A stretch of DNA of 64,000 nt from Prorocentrum cordatum (lineage: Eukaryota > Sar > Dinophyceae > Prorocentrales > Prorocentraceae), in assembly GCA_963575745.1 (NCBI GenBank), contig CAUYUJ010015282.1, positions 481,651 through 545,650 of the forward strand. Direction: 5' to 3'. Below the pieces are notes generated by a model, which saw only the letters and a list, made by a program, of their open reading frames with translations, was not told the origin of the DNA and did no database searches. Position 1 is the stretch's first letter. Each line of letters opens with the position of its first letter. The position numbers were made by a program, and so were the translations under genes. Below are positions 22,606 through 33,553 of the stretch, piece after piece.

Positions 22606-22609
22606 GGCA

Positions 22610-22815
22610 GGAGGAGGACGGCAAGGACGACGAGGACGACGAGGACGAGACGAGGACGACGACGACGACGAGGACGAGACGAGGACGAGACGAGGACGAG
22701 ACGAGGACGACGAGGACGACGAGGACGAGAAGAGGACGACGAGGACGAGACGAGGACGAGACGAGGACGAGACGAGGACGAGACGAGGACGACGAGGACG
22801 ACGAGGACGAGATGG
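22610..22815. repeat. 11-bp minisatellite (GAGGACGAGAC)n
   Basis: About 200 bases of GACGAGGAC and GAGACGAGGAC units with inserted ACG runs. Frames through it encode Arg-Asp-Glu repeats only. Confidence 0.9.
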
Positions 22816-23680
22816 GGTCCGTGCGGTGTTCAGGGGGCGCGCCGGCCCGTCGCGCAGGCGCCGTCAGGAGGGTCTCTGGCGTCGAGGAGGCCGCGCGCGG
22901 CGCCCCCGCCCGCCGCCCCCCGCCCCGCAGCCCCACGGAGGCTCTTCGCGCGGGGGCGGCTGTCGGGGACGGCAAAGAGGGGGGTGATGACCAGGGGGGG
23001 CGGATAACATGCCGTGGGCCGTGATATTTTCCCAGATTTCATGGCGCGCTCTTCTTGTTTCATTACGTTCCTGGCCCCCCCCCCTGGGCCGCGCACATGC
23101 CGCCGGCCATGATTTGCAGCCCCCCTCTTGGACGCCCCCCTCTTGGCCGCCCCCGAGGCTGGGGCTGGTCCCGCAGGAGGACGCCGCGGTGAAGCCGAGG
23201 AGCTATGATCGGGCGCTGGGAGAGCGCCCGCCCAAACAAGTCGACTGGTGAAATCTGCACTGGTTCGCTCGACATTGGCATTCGGGCGTGCTGGTGCAGT
23301 CCCCAGTCAGTCTCGCTAACTCACGTGCGTCTCGCTGGATGCTTTCGATTCTTCTTGGACGTCGATTAGCTACCCCCTGCTGGGGTGCACTCGGAATGCG
23401 GTGCCGTGCGTACGTGGAGTGCCCCTGGAAGCTTTCACTAAGGGGCGTTTTGCTCAAGGGGGTTCTGTCCACCACCGATCTGAGGATGTGATGTCGCAGC
23501 CGTTTCCTGCCTTCTGGCTTCTACGGAACGCGCAGCATGGACACCCCCTTCTCGCTGTTCTATTGCTGCCCACCTCTTCTTCTCTCACTTCCTCCTCATC
23601 CCCCTCCACTTGGTTTTGATCATCTTCCCTGATCCTGATCCCGCTCCTGGTCCCATCCTCTTGCTCCTTCTCCTCCTCCT
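22816..23680. other. No gene recognised
   Basis: GC-rich, then ordinary sequence with a pyrimidine-rich end. No domain, RNA or structured repeat was found. Confidence 0.4.
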
Positions 23681-23696
23681 GCTCCTCCTCTTCCTC

Positions 23697-23786
23697 CTCT
23701 TCATCGTCATCATCATCACCATCATCATCACCATCATCACCATCATCATTATTATCATCATCATCATCATCATCAGCAGCATCATC

Positions 23787-23818
<32 letters not shown>

Positions 23819-23895
23819 CATCATCATCGTCATCATAATCATCATCATCGTCGTCATCATCAGCATCATCGTCAGCATTGTCGTAAGCATTGTCA
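23697..23895. repeat. (ATC)n microsatellite, interrupted
   Basis: About 200 bases of ATC with CAC, GTC and AGC variants. The minus strand would encode Asp runs. Confidence 0.95.
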
Positions 23896-24079
23896 TCTTC
23901 CATCGGTTCATCCTTGCGCTCCCGCCGCGCCTCCTCTTCTTCATTCTTCCCGCCCCCCGCCATAGCGGCCGATCCGATGGTGAGTTTACCGTCCTGGGTG
24001 AGACCATCTTGTTGGCTGGCGTCGGCAGTGAATTCTTGACGCTTCGCGTACCCCACCCAGCCCATCCATAACTGATTGC

Positions 24080-24835
24080 AAGTTTTCTTGAGGCCTCTTG
24101 GAGGCTATCTTGAGCCATGCTCGGCTAGAGGCTGTCGAAGGCTATCTTGAGCCATGCTCGGCTATCTTGGGCCATCTTGAGGCTGCCTTGAGGCCTTTTG
24201 GAGGGCTGTCGGAGGCTATCTTGAGCCATGCTTGGCTATCTTAGGCAATTTTGAAGGCCATCTTGGGCTATCTGGGGCTCTCTTGGAGCCATCTTGGGCC
24301 AAAAAGGGCGGGGTGGAGGGTCTTCGGGAGAGGCTGGGAGGCCTCTTGGGGCCATCTTGGGCACCATGGCTCAAAAAGAGGGGGGGAGGAATTCGGCCCC
24401 CCCCTCGGAGGCTCTCAACCGGCATCTTGGGGCCCTCTTGGAGCGCTCTTGGGCGCCTCTTGAGCGATCCTGGGGCCGTCTTCGGCCTTCTTGGGCCCCT
24501 CTTGGGCCTCTTTTGGGCCATCTTGGGGCCATCTTGAGGCTTCCAAAGCCCATCGGAAGCGACAAGGCGATGATGCCACAAACATTGATTTTCCCTAGGC
24601 TTTTGAACGGTTTTGGCATCTTCGAGGGCGCCGTGGAAGGCTCGAAGGGCACTTGGATCCGTCTTGGGGCTGTCTTGGGGCCTCTTGGGGGCATGTCGGA
24701 GGCTATCTTGACCCATCTTGAAGTAGCATGGGCCATCTTGGAGGCCATCTTGCGACTTCGAAGCCCTCTTGGAGCAATCTTGGGCCATCTTGGACGCTCT
24801 AATGCCTCGATACCCCCCCCCTTCCTGGCCCAGGG
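24080..24835. repeat. CTTGGGGCC-type degenerate repeat block 2
   Basis: Dense GGCCATCTTGGG, GAGGCTATCTTGAGCCATG and similar 10-12-bp words. The first 170 bases carry a local tandem of GCTATCTTGAGCCATGCTCG. Translations on either strand are repetitive and not genes. Confidence 0.8.
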
Positions 24836-25268
24836 GAGGGGGTAGGGGGAGGGGTTTCAGTGGAAGAGAGAAGAAAACAACGCGTTATATCACCTAAGCC
24901 CAGAGGGCTGGTGGGATTTCGAGCGAGAAAAACTAGGGTTCAGTGTTTTGTCTGGGGCTGCAGTTTTTGTGTGTTGGGGATCCAGGGACTTGGCATCCGT
25001 GACGGCACTGGGTTCCAGAATCTTCAGGGCCCAATTATTGGTAGAAGATGGGGCCGAACACTTCCTGGGCCACAGCACAGCACCTCAGGAGCCGTTTGGG
25101 TCCGAGCTTCTCTTCACCATTCTATCGCACCCGAAGAAGTAAGCTTGGGGCCCCGGGGGAAAATGTGTGCCCCATCTTTTCCCATGACGGTATCGGGACA
25201 CTCGAGATATCTAATCATATTAGTGGTTTACGTTTTCGTTGCACTTTCGTTCGATGGTTGTCTTTATC
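24836..25268. other. No gene recognised
   Basis: Mixed-composition sequence between two repeat blocks, with short open frames only. Confidence 0.4.
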
Positions 25269-25269
25269 A

Positions 25270-25465
25270 GCGATGGGACGTTCTAGTTTCGATCTAGTTT
25301 CGTTCTGGTGCATGTCCAGTTTCGCTCCAGGTTCGTGCCAGCGTCGTCGCAATTTCGTGCCCGTTTCGTTTTGGTTTCGTTTCGGCGTCGTTGCAGTTTC
25401 GTTCTTCAGTCGTTCCAGTTTGGTTCTAGTTCCGTACTGCGTTCGCATTAACTGTTGTTCAGTTT
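25270..25465. repeat. Degenerate 10-13-bp TTTCG-rich tandem repeat
   Basis: Words of the type CTAGTTTCGTTCTGG, CCAGTTTCGCTCC and GTTTCGTTTTGG follow one another about every 10-15 bases. The region is AT-richer than its surroundings. Confidence 0.7.
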
Positions 25466-25609
25466 TGCCCCAGTGCGAAACTATAGAACGAACCTGTAAC
25501 AATCTTCAAAAGCGCGTGCATCATTGAACGGCCCTGTGACCTTCCACCGAACATCTCCTCCCGCTTGTGCCTGTTTTGTTTGATCGACGGCGGCCGCCCA
25601 GCCCCGCAG

Positions 25610-25715
25610 AGGCGGACTTCTGCTACTGGGACGCGCTCGAAGGCGACGACCTGGGCTGGCTGCTAGAGGCGCCAGCTGGCGCATACCTGGAGGGGTGTAC
25701 CGAGCAGGGAGAGGG
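25610..25715 (+). CDS. Putative exon fragment, unknown protein
   Basis: Follows acceptor AGCCCCGCAG and reads ADFCYWDALEGDDLGWLLEA, then APAGAYLEG, with G/C in most third positions. The downstream boundary is unclear because the sequence turns into GAGG repeats near 25705. No domain is recognised. Confidence 0.35.
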
Positions 25716-25784
25716 AAGTCGAGGAGGGGGGCCGAGGGAAGTCGAGGAGGAGGGCTAGAGCCCCCGTCGTGGGCGGGAGAACGC

Positions 25785-25937
25785 TGACATGCATCACGGC
25801 GCGCAGTTTTGAGACGGGTCCTGCGTTGTCGCCAAATGAGGCATCATTGGCCTCACGTGTCGGGGTTACCTTCTCCGATCCATGGATCTGGCGCCCACGC
25901 ACCAGATCCACAGATCACTGGTCCATGTGAGCGTGCC
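25785..25937 (+). mobile_element. MITE-like hairpin element, decayed copy
   Basis: Shares the central hairpin (CCGATCCATGGATCTGGCGC, a short loop, then CCAGATCC and GATCACTGGTCCATG) and the GAGACGGGTCCTGCG block with the better copies at 29110 and 48044. The terminal repeats are hard to read here. Confidence 0.6.
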
Positions 25938-26100
25938 ACCCTCGTGCTCAGGAGCCACATTCATGGCCACGAGGTCCAGTTTCCTCGGCCGCGAACCCAT
26001 GGATACCAGATGACCTTGCGTGGACGCCCTGCGCGGAACCTCTCCATGGGATCTCGCCTCCGTGGGATCATGCCTCAGATTCCGACGTCATGTGCACGTA
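25938..26100. other. Spacer
   Basis: Short unassigned spacer between the MITE copy and the direct repeat. Confidence 0.4.
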
Positions 26101-26276
26101 CAGTCGACGCGCCTGGTGAGGACGCGCGCCTTCATCTAGGGTGCTCTCGTGTCCTTGCCTCTGCGGCCCGTCCTTTGCCGTTTTCACTATTCGCCCGTCG
26201 CCCAACAAAACCCCAATTTCGGGCTCCAAGGGTCTTGCGTCCATACCACCCCTTCTCAATACGAGCATTGAGTGTA
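26101..26276 (+). repeat. Direct repeat C, copy 1 (possible TRIM terminal repeat)
   Basis: About 175 bases matching 26855-27027: CAGTCGACGCGCCTGGTGAG at the left, GTCCTTGCCTCTGCGGCCCG in the middle, and CTTGCGTCCATACCACCCC near the right end. The pair flanks 578 bases without coding capacity. Confidence 0.85.
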
Positions 26277-26854
26277 CGCCGTCAGCTCCTGCCCTCTCGT
26301 TCGATGGCACGCCGTCGCTCGTGAACGTCTGGGAAGCAGGGCACCCGTGCACGCCGTGGCGCCCGTCCGCTCGGCGCCTCTCTGGACTCAGGGCGCCCCC
26401 CACCCGCGCGGGCGCACCCTGCCCTTCCGGGCAGGCGGTGAGCCCGCCGCCCGGGCGCCGCAGGCTGCGGGCACCCGTCGCGCGCGATGGGGGCCGCGGG
26501 CCGCGGCCGCGGCCCAGCCGCGCCGCTGTGGGTCTGCGGGGCGGCAAGGAGATCGTCGAGACTGGCAGATCCCCCAAACCTGGTAGCACAAAGTCTGATT
26601 CAGGTCCCTATTGTCCCTAATGGTTTGGGTCTCCTGACGTTGGTCCGCTCCCAAAGATTTAGGGGCGCTGACTAACGGGAGCTCGAGGGGGGGGTGGGGG
26701 ACGCGAGCTGCACACATCGGCCCCGGCCCCAGGGTTGTGCACGGCTCGACCGGCTCGGCTGCGTCGCGGTCGGCGATCAAGTCGGTCGGTTCGGCTCGGT
26801 CGGTTGTGGCGTCGCTGCTGCGTCGTCGCGACCTTCTCGGCCGTTTTCGGCAAG
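26277..26854. other. Non-coding internal region between direct repeats
   Basis: GC-rich, no convincing ORF, G-rich at 26686-26700. If the flanking 175-bp repeats are terminal repeats, this is the internal part of a small non-autonomous LTR-type (TRIM) element; no primer-binding site or polypurine tract was identified. Confidence 0.35.
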
Positions 26855-27027
26855 CAGTCAACGCGCCTAGTAAGGACGCACGCCTTCGTCTAGGGTGCCC
26901 TGGTGTCCTTGCCTCTGCGGCCCGTCCTTTGCTGTTTTCACTGGTCGCCCGCCGCCCAAAACATCCCGACTTCGGCCTCCAAGGGTCTTGCGTCCATACC
27001 ACCCCTTCTCAATACATGTTTTGATTG
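26855..27027 (+). repeat. Direct repeat C, copy 2
   Basis: Second copy of the 26101-26276 repeat, same orientation, with scattered substitutions and a small indel. The right end diverges after CTTCTCAATAC. Confidence 0.85.
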
Positions 27028-27344
27028 TACTCGGCTTCGCTTGGTTTCGGATTCGCTGTCGGATAATTCGTTGTTCGTTCGTATTGTCGCCATGCACGGC
27101 CTCGGATCCTGGCCAGGCCATGCTTGGGTGTATACTCATCGGGAGTAAGAAAAAACCTAACGCTAAGAGCACGATGAAGACGTGGCCTCATTTAGGACCC
27201 TGCGCTTGCGTTAGGGTTGATATGTTTGGTCAGTTTGGCCTGACACACTTGCAGAGACGACCCCCTTTCCGTACTGTTTTGGGCCTCTCAAGCGATGCTC
27301 GGTACCCTTTTTGTGGAGTCTCGCACGCGGCCTCCTCCTCCAAG

Positions 27345-27620
27345 GGCGCACCCGTCACCCGAATCGTGCCCAATCGGGAGCTCCAATTGTGGTCTTTGCG
27401 GGGGACGTCGCAGACCGTCCCCCGCCTCAAGGTAGAACACCCCTCAAGCGGATCGCGCCCCATGGGGAGCTCCAGCCATGGCCTGGGCGGGGAAACTCGC
27501 AATCCGTTCCCGTAGGAATTCGGTATGCCAGTTATGGCTACAGCGGGGGAACTCGCAGACCGTCACCGCAGCACAGCCATCAAGTTGATCGCGACCCAGA
27601 GGGAGCATCAATTCCTTCCT
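27345..27620. repeat. Degenerate about 90-bp tandem repeat, three units
   Basis: Shared words are GATCGCGCCC, GGGAGCTCCA, TGG, GCGGGGGAACTCGCAGACCG and TCAAG-GATCGCG. Units begin near 27360, 27451 and 27589; an extra partial unit begins near 27528. Confidence 0.6.
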
Positions 27621-28200
27621 TCCCACGACGCGCAGTGCATGAGGGAATGGCCATCCCCTGTGACACACGCAGCTGCATGGGTGTGCGTTTCGCAAGGCAG
27701 TTGTTGAAGGTGAGGGGGGAGCACAACACGTAACCTATCAAGTTGCGTCCAAGGAAGAAGGAGGGAAAGATAGATGGGAGAAGGTGGCAGGAAGGAGAGG
27801 AAGGCACTGATCGGCGTCTCGCCGACCGTCAATAGCCTCGCTTAGCTTCTGATGGCTTCGGATAGCCTCGGATGGCCTTGGATGACGGCGCCAGGGTGGA
27901 CAGAGAAGGTCCTCCATGTTCTCCATGAGACGAATACCATGGGTACGCAGCGGGAACGCACGGCTTAGTAGACTTTCTTGGTGCCGACTTCCAGATTCTG
28001 CCAGATGTAGCGAGGAGCCGGGCAGCTCTGGAGGAGGAGGGCGAGGAGGAGGTGAATGGGGAAAGGGAATAGGCAGAGGACGCAATGCAATGCGTCGCTG
28101 CCAAGTGTCGATTGCCAAGGCGGGACGGTGCACGTACTGCTTACATCCGAGTGAAGCATCCACGGCCTATGACATAGGGGGACTGAATCCAGCCGCCCAG
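27621..28200. other. Upstream flank of the lipase-like gene
   Basis: Contains four GGATGGCTTCGGATAGCCT-type words near 27835-27885 and little else. The promoter of the downstream gene cannot be identified; dinoflagellate promoters have no reliable TATA box. Confidence 0.35.
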
Positions 28201-28212
28201 GTTGCCTGTTGC

Positions 28213-31200
28213 ATGGCCACCCCGTGCGCCGGCATCGACATGCGGTGGATGCCGTGGCTCCCTGTGTCAAACGAGGAGCTGGCCGCGCTGTCGCTCTGCG
28301 TCTACGAGGAGCCGGCGCCCCTCTCGGCGTACGAGGAGGAGGAAGGCTCCCTGCGCGCCGCCTCCGTGTACGGGTACGCCTTGGGCTCCCAGGCGTCCTT
28401 CACAGCGGCGAACTTGGAGGTTCACCACGTGAAGAACTTCCTCCGCGTGGCGCGGGAGGAGCTTACCCAGTTCTCCGCCTCCTTCCCCCGCTCCCCTCCT
28501 CCTCTGTCCCACTTCCCCGCCGCACCGCCGCCACCCCTTCCCCTCCATTCTCATCCCCCCGCATCCCCCTCACTCGCGAGGGTAGGCATCAGAGGAGCAA
28601 GAAGTTACGAAAATGATACGGTGCAGTATTTTGGAGGTGTTTCTGATGTCCTGCGCCGACTCCAGAGACCAGGTAACTCCTGGGCTGTATCTTGAGCCCC
28701 CCGCATCATGACACCACTCCCGCCATCAGAGAGGAGCTCACCGCCAGGGACATGCGCGTGGATGTGTTCAGGAGCCCCGAGGTGGGGGGCAAGTCAGGGG
28801 CGCGGCAGGGAGGACGCAGGGGAAGGGGAGGAAGGGAGGGGAGAGTGGGAACGGGTAGGGGGAGGGAGCACGGGTAGGGAAGTCGAGACTGGGGCCGAGG
28901 GGGGAGGGGGCGAGGGCGAAATGTCGGGGGGGGGGGAAGGGGAAATGGGGAGGGGGCGGGGTACGGGAAATGAGACAGCGGAGAGAGGGGGCGGGGGGGG
29001 GAGCAGGGACTAGGGAAAGGAGGAGCAGCAGCAGGCAGCGCACGAGGCAGCGCCGCCTTCGCACCGCAGTGGGCCGGCTCCCCCACCCCTGCTTGGCTGG
29101 AGTCCAGGATCAGGCGATCGCAAACATGGATCCAGGGGGCGTGGATCAGCGACGGGTCCCGCTTCCATGGGAAATCTCGGATTTCCGCCGCCGAACGAGG
29201 CGACACCGGCCGCATTTTGGGGAGGGCACCTCCCCCGATCCATGGATTTGGCAACCGCGCGCCAAATCCATGATCGCTAACCCATGTTTGCGCACCGCCG
29301 GCAGGAGCTTCCGGCACAAGGCCTACGTCCTGGCCGTCCGCGGCACCGTGCTGTCGGGCCAGAACTTCAGGGCCGACTTCGACGTGGCCCTCGGGAGCGC
29401 GACGCTGCACCTGGAGGCGGGGCCTCGGGAGAAGAGAGCGCGCCCACCACCCTGGACCAAGAGTCAAGTCGGGCCTGTCCCTCTACAGGAGGAATATTCA
29501 AACATAGTCAAAAATTACCCTGGCGAAGGGCCCCACCATATACAGCTGCTGGTACTTGGCTGTGGGCACCACTTTTCGCGGAGCTCCCTATGGGGCCACG
29601 AAACGCGTGAGTGGTGTGCCGGAAATGGTGGCGGCGGTGCCATGCGAAACCTACCACTGGGGCCTTCGGCGGAGCTCCCTCTGGGGCCACGAAGCGTGTC
29701 GTGTGCCCGGAGTGCCGAAATCGAGACGGCGGTGCCATGCGAACCCTGCCATTGGGGCCTTCGGCGGAGCTCCCTCTGGGGCCACGAAGCGTGTGAGGGG
29801 CGTGCCGAAATGGAGGCGGCCGCGCCAGGCGAACCCTGCCACGGGGGCCTTCGGATGCACTTCGTATGGGGCCACGAAACGTGTGAGAGGTGCGCCGAAA
29901 TGGAGGCGGCGGTGCCATGCGGACCCTGACGCTGGGGCCTTCGGCGGAGCTCCCTCTGGGGCCACGAAGCGTGTGAGGGGTGTGCCGAAATGGAGGCGGT
30001 GGTGCCATGCGAACCCTGCCACTGTTGCCTTCGGCGGAGCTCCCTCTGGGGCCACGAAGCGTGTGAGGGGTGTGCCGAAATGAAGGCGGCGGTGCCATGC
30101 GAACCCTGCCACTGAGGCATTCGGCGGAGCTCCCATGGGGCCACGAAGCGTGTGAGGGGTGTGCCGGAAATGGAGGCGGCGGTGCCATACGAACCTTGCC
30201 ACTGGCGCCTTCGGCGGAGCTCCCTCTGGGGCCACGAAGCGTGTGAGGGTGTGCCGAAATGGAGGCGGTGGTGCCATGCGCACCCTGCCACTGGCGCCTT
30301 CGGCGGAGCTCCCTCTGGGGCCACGAAACGTGTGAGAGGTGCGCCGAAATGAAGGCGGCGGTGCCATGCGAACCCTGCCACTGAGGCATTCGGCGGAGCT
30401 GTCTATGGGGCCACGAGGCGTGTGAGGGGTGTGCCGAAATGGAGGCGGCGGTGCCATGCAAACCCTGCCAGTCAGGCCTTCGGCGGAGCTCCCTATGGGG
30501 CCAGGACGCGCGAAAGGGGTGTCCGGAAATGGAGGCGGCGGTGCCATGCAAACCTTGCCAATGAGGCCTTCGGCGGAGCGCCCTATGGGACCACGAAGCG
30601 TGTGAGGGTGTGCCGAAATGAAGGCGGCGGTGCCATGTGAACCCTGCCACTAGAGCCTTCGGCGGAGCGCCCTATGGGGCCACAAAGCGTGTGAGGGGTG
30701 TGCTGTAATGGAGGCGGCGGTACCATGCAAACCCTGCCACTGAGGCCTTCGGCGGAGCTGTCTATGGGGCCACGAAGCGTGTGAGGGGTGTGCCGAAATG
30801 GAGGCGGCGGTGCCGTGCCTTCGGCGGAGCTCCCTCTGGGGCCACGAGGCGTGTGAGGGGTGTGCCGAAATGGAGGCGGCGGTGCCATGCAAACCCTGCC
30901 ACTGAGGCCTTCGGCGGAGCTCCCTATGGGGCCGCGAAGCGTGTGAGGGGTGTGCCGAAATGAAGGCGGCGGTGCCATGCATACCCTGCCAGTCAGGCCT
31001 TCGGCGGAGCTCCCATGGGGCCACGAAGCGTGTGAGGGGTGTGCCGGGCGGTGCCATGTGAACCCTGCCACTGAGGCATTCGGCGGAGCTCCCTATGGGG
31101 CCACGAAGTGTGTGAGGATTGTACCAAAATGGGATGGGCATGCGGAGAGCAGAGGCAGGGAGGGGAGTGAGGGAGTGGAGGAGGAGGAAGGAGGGACGAA

Positions 31201-33352
31201 CGCGGGGCACCGTCTCCTCAAAACGAGGACCCAACACCACAGGATGGTTGGGAAATAGTCCGGAGACGATTTTTCTAGTATATGTTGACCACGTTTTTTT
31301 TGTTTCGTCGAAGCTCGGCCTGTAGGGGGACATGCCCGACCTAAGGCAAGACCTCCGACGTCCCGGAAAAAATGATCCCGGCGAGGGGCCCAGCCCCGCG
31401 GTAGCTGCGTGAAGCGCAGGGCGGGGGGCCTCTCCTCGTTAGACCTGCGCGCCGCGGAGCAAGCGTGTGAGGAGTGGGTTGACATGGCCCCCATGTTGGG
31501 CTGCGGATGGGGCTCTGCGATGGGGCACGACACGCACGGGGGCACGGAACGTGTGGGGGTCGGCGGGCGGCGGGCGTCCGCGCCCACAGGGACCCCAGTT
31601 GAAGCTCCCCATGGGGGCACGAAGCGTTTGCGGGTGCGCCAAAGTGGACACGCGGACGGAGAGCAGAGTCAGGGAGAGGAAAGGGGGGGGGGAGGTGGGA
31701 GGAGAAATGGGGGTCGCGGCGCTGCAGATCCAGAACGAGGGCACAACAGCACAGGAGGGTTCAGAAAGTTCACGAAATAGAAGGACCTGGTGGTTCCATC
31801 ACGTGGAGTTCAGGCATCTGCTTCTGGCTTCCCTCAAACTCCCACATAGATCACAGCGCACTCGTGAGTTCATCCCAAAGCGCCTACGCGAACCAGTCTC
31901 GTCTTCCGGCCGCACTCAGGAGCAGATAGAGTTCCTCCACGGAGTCATCAAGTCAGTCGTCAATAAGGGTGGCCGCGGGCACCACATCTACTTAACAGGC
32001 CACTCGCTCGGGGCGTACATCGCGTGTCTGACCTACTACAAGATGAGCAGCGACCCGGACATTCGGAATAATATTCGTCGCGTGACTCTTTTCGAACACC
32101 CAGGCGTCCCGGAAGGTTTCGATTTCAACGAGCGGCAGCCATGGTTCAAAGAGGTCAGGGCGCGTGTTGTTGAATTCCTCGGTGCTCCGAACATGATCAA
32201 CACGCGCCATCAGCACATTGCGGGCAGCATCTACAGAGTAAAAAAAGATCATTGTTTGAAGGTTGATGGCGTGCACGCGTTGAGGTGCGTCTTGGGGACT
32301 GCAAGCGTTGTAGCCAAGAAGCCTTTCGGCATATCGCCGAGGACGAAGGGATCATTTGGGAACCTCTTGCTGCTTTCGAAGGGCCGGGCGAGCAGCAGGA
32401 GGAGGTGCAGCATGAGGGGGGGACCCACCCTCGCCCTTGTAGAGCGGGAGAGCCCCGTCGGAGTCGGAGCGGGCGCTCGGCCCCCGGGACGGTGGTTGAG
32501 GGTCAGCTCCCAGTACGGGCCGATCGAGGATTCCTTGCGCCCAGTCGACGTGGCGGATAGCGAGGGCAATCACAGTGGGCGAGCCTTGGCCAATGCCGTG
32601 AGAGGGTGTGACAGGCACCCAGCACTCCTCGTCAAGCGGTCTCACAATTTTCTGTCCGTGACTGCGCTCCCTGGCAGGGGGTTTTCGGAATTCACTTATG
32701 CACGATTGTAGCCTGGGGTTTGGCCCAACTCAAGCGTGCTCATCACTGGGGCGGCATTTCGAACGACGAGAAACTCTGGATCGAGCAGCTGGCCCATTAT
32801 GAGAAACTCACCGATATGGGGCACAAGGCCTGGTCAGAGAAATCGTACCTTCAATGGGTGATGCACGCGAGCCGGCTTCAGTACTGGAACCGCACTGTCG
32901 GCAAAACCTTTACGCACAAGACGAGGTCCCTGCCAGACATGATCCAGCTCTACTACGAGGTTGAGAGTCTCTGGACACTTGCAAGATGGTTCATCTCCCT
33001 GAGCAGCCTTTCGCGCTCCTTCATCGGGCTCACGGACGAATTGGCGTGGACCGCGCAGCAGCACAACATGGAGGGGTTCTGGAGGAGTTTCAAGCCTGGC
33101 AAGGACCTGCCGAGCCCGCAGGACTACCTGATCGTCAGAAGTTGGCCATGCGGCGTGGGATCTGCTGCCTGGAACCTCTTGATGACCTGTGGGCGCGGCC
33201 TGGTTCCCTGTCACCCTGCGGCCCCCGGCATCCAGTATCTGTTCACCCTGAACGACTCGTTCAAAGTCAATCTGAATGTTGAGGGGCCCAATGAGCTTGC
33301 CGAGGAGACGCCCCTCCTCCCACCTAACTGGGATCCAACGGACATTGACTAG
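28213..33352 (+). CDS. Multi-exon lipase-like alpha/beta hydrolase
   Basis: Exon pieces with strong G/C third positions: 28213 (ATG, MATPCAGIDMRWMPW) to about 28485; about 28730-28792 (EELTARDMRVDVFRSPE); 29305 to about 29416 (SFRHKAYVLAVRGTVLSGQ); 31857 to about 32404; 32679-33352, ending TAG. Donor GGCAA|GTCAGG and acceptor GGCAG|GAGC keep frame between the second and third pieces. VLAVRGT followed by FRADFD resembles the class-3 lipase RGT-x-D region. TGHSLGAYIACL contains GxSxG with Ser at 32004-32006. The Asp and His of a triad are uncertain (VDGVHALR is a candidate for His). One missing G in GGGG at 32294 shifts frame. The last exon (KLWIEQLAHYEKLTDMGHKA) is of unknown fold. Substrate and location are unknown. 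The boundary after the first exon is unresolved. Confidence 0.65.
28592..28671 (+). other. Alternative exon candidate of the lipase-like gene
   Basis: Bounded by GGCATCAG|AGGAGC and GACCAG|GTAACT after a pyrimidine tract. One frame reads EQEVTKMIRCSILEVFLMSC; its third positions are less G/C-rich than those of its neighbours. If real, it would join in phase to ELTARDMRV through an AG three bases into the next exon. Confidence 0.3.
29110..29296 (+). mobile_element. MITE-like element with terminal inverted repeats, copy 2
   Basis: Left end GGCGATCGCAAACATGGATC; the right end reverse-complements to GCGCAAACATGGGTTAGCGA. A central hairpin pairs GATCCATGGATTTGG with CCAAATCCATGATC around a CGCGCG loop. 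It lies in the lipase-like gene's intron and ends about 9 bases before the splice acceptor of the 29305 exon. Its 187-bp size and lack of coding fit a non-autonomous DNA element. Confidence 0.78.
29575..31113 (+). repeat. 90-bp satellite array, about 17 units
   Basis: Units repeat every 90 bp (for example 29761, 29941, 30031, 30121, 30211): GGAGCTCCCTCTGGGGCCAC, GAAGCGTGTGAGGGGTGTGC, CGAAATGGAGGCGGCGGTGC, CATGCGAACCCTGCCACTG. Because 90 is a multiple of three, frames stay open on both strands with a 30-residue period; they are not taken as genes. A few units are shortened near 30810 and 31040. It sits in the large intron of the lipase-like gene. Confidence 0.95.
31137..31262 (+). repeat. Satellite-associated tail, copy 1
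   Basis: Follows the satellite. Landmarks are GCGGAGAGCAGAGGCAGGG, a GGA-rich middle, then GTCTCCTCAAAACGAGGAC and CAACACCACAGGATGGTTGG. Reappears at 31645-31785 and, inverted, at 56660-56855, each time next to satellite units. Confidence 0.85.
31410..31480 (+). other. Weak exon candidate within the lipase-like intron
   Basis: A TCTCCTCGTTAG acceptor-like site precedes a GC3-rich stretch reading DLRAAEQACEEWVDMAPMLG. It could be an additional exon between the RGT and GHSLG exons, but it runs into decayed satellite sequence and has no clear donor. Confidence 0.25.
31500..31785 (+). repeat. Decayed satellite units plus tail copy 2
   Basis: CACGGAACGTGTGGG and GAAGCTCCCCATGGGGGCAC, then GAAGCGTTTGCGGGTGCGCC are satellite words. 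Then CGGAGAGCAGAGTCAGGGAG, a G/A-rich middle, GAACGAGGGCACAACAGCAC and AGGAGGGTT repeat the tail, ending just before the GHSLG exon. Confidence 0.7.
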
Positions 33353-33553
33353 GCCCAGATCAGGCAACCCCGTTCGAGTCAGGTGCGATTCGTTTGTCGC
33401 TTGGCCTTGCCATGGCCCCTTACCGCAGACAACTCGCCCCCGGGACCTCTCGAGTGTTTTCCAGGGGCCGGCTTTTCACCTTGGAGAGTATTTTCTTGTT
33501 CCAGAGCGTGGAAATTGTTTTTGGACGCCCGAACGTGACGATTTTTCGAGCAG

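Noticed and set aside
29508-31333. Long minus-strand frames with a 30-residue repeat
   Set aside because: The 90-bp satellite period is divisible by three, so open frames arise on both strands; there is no start context, GC3 signal or family match.
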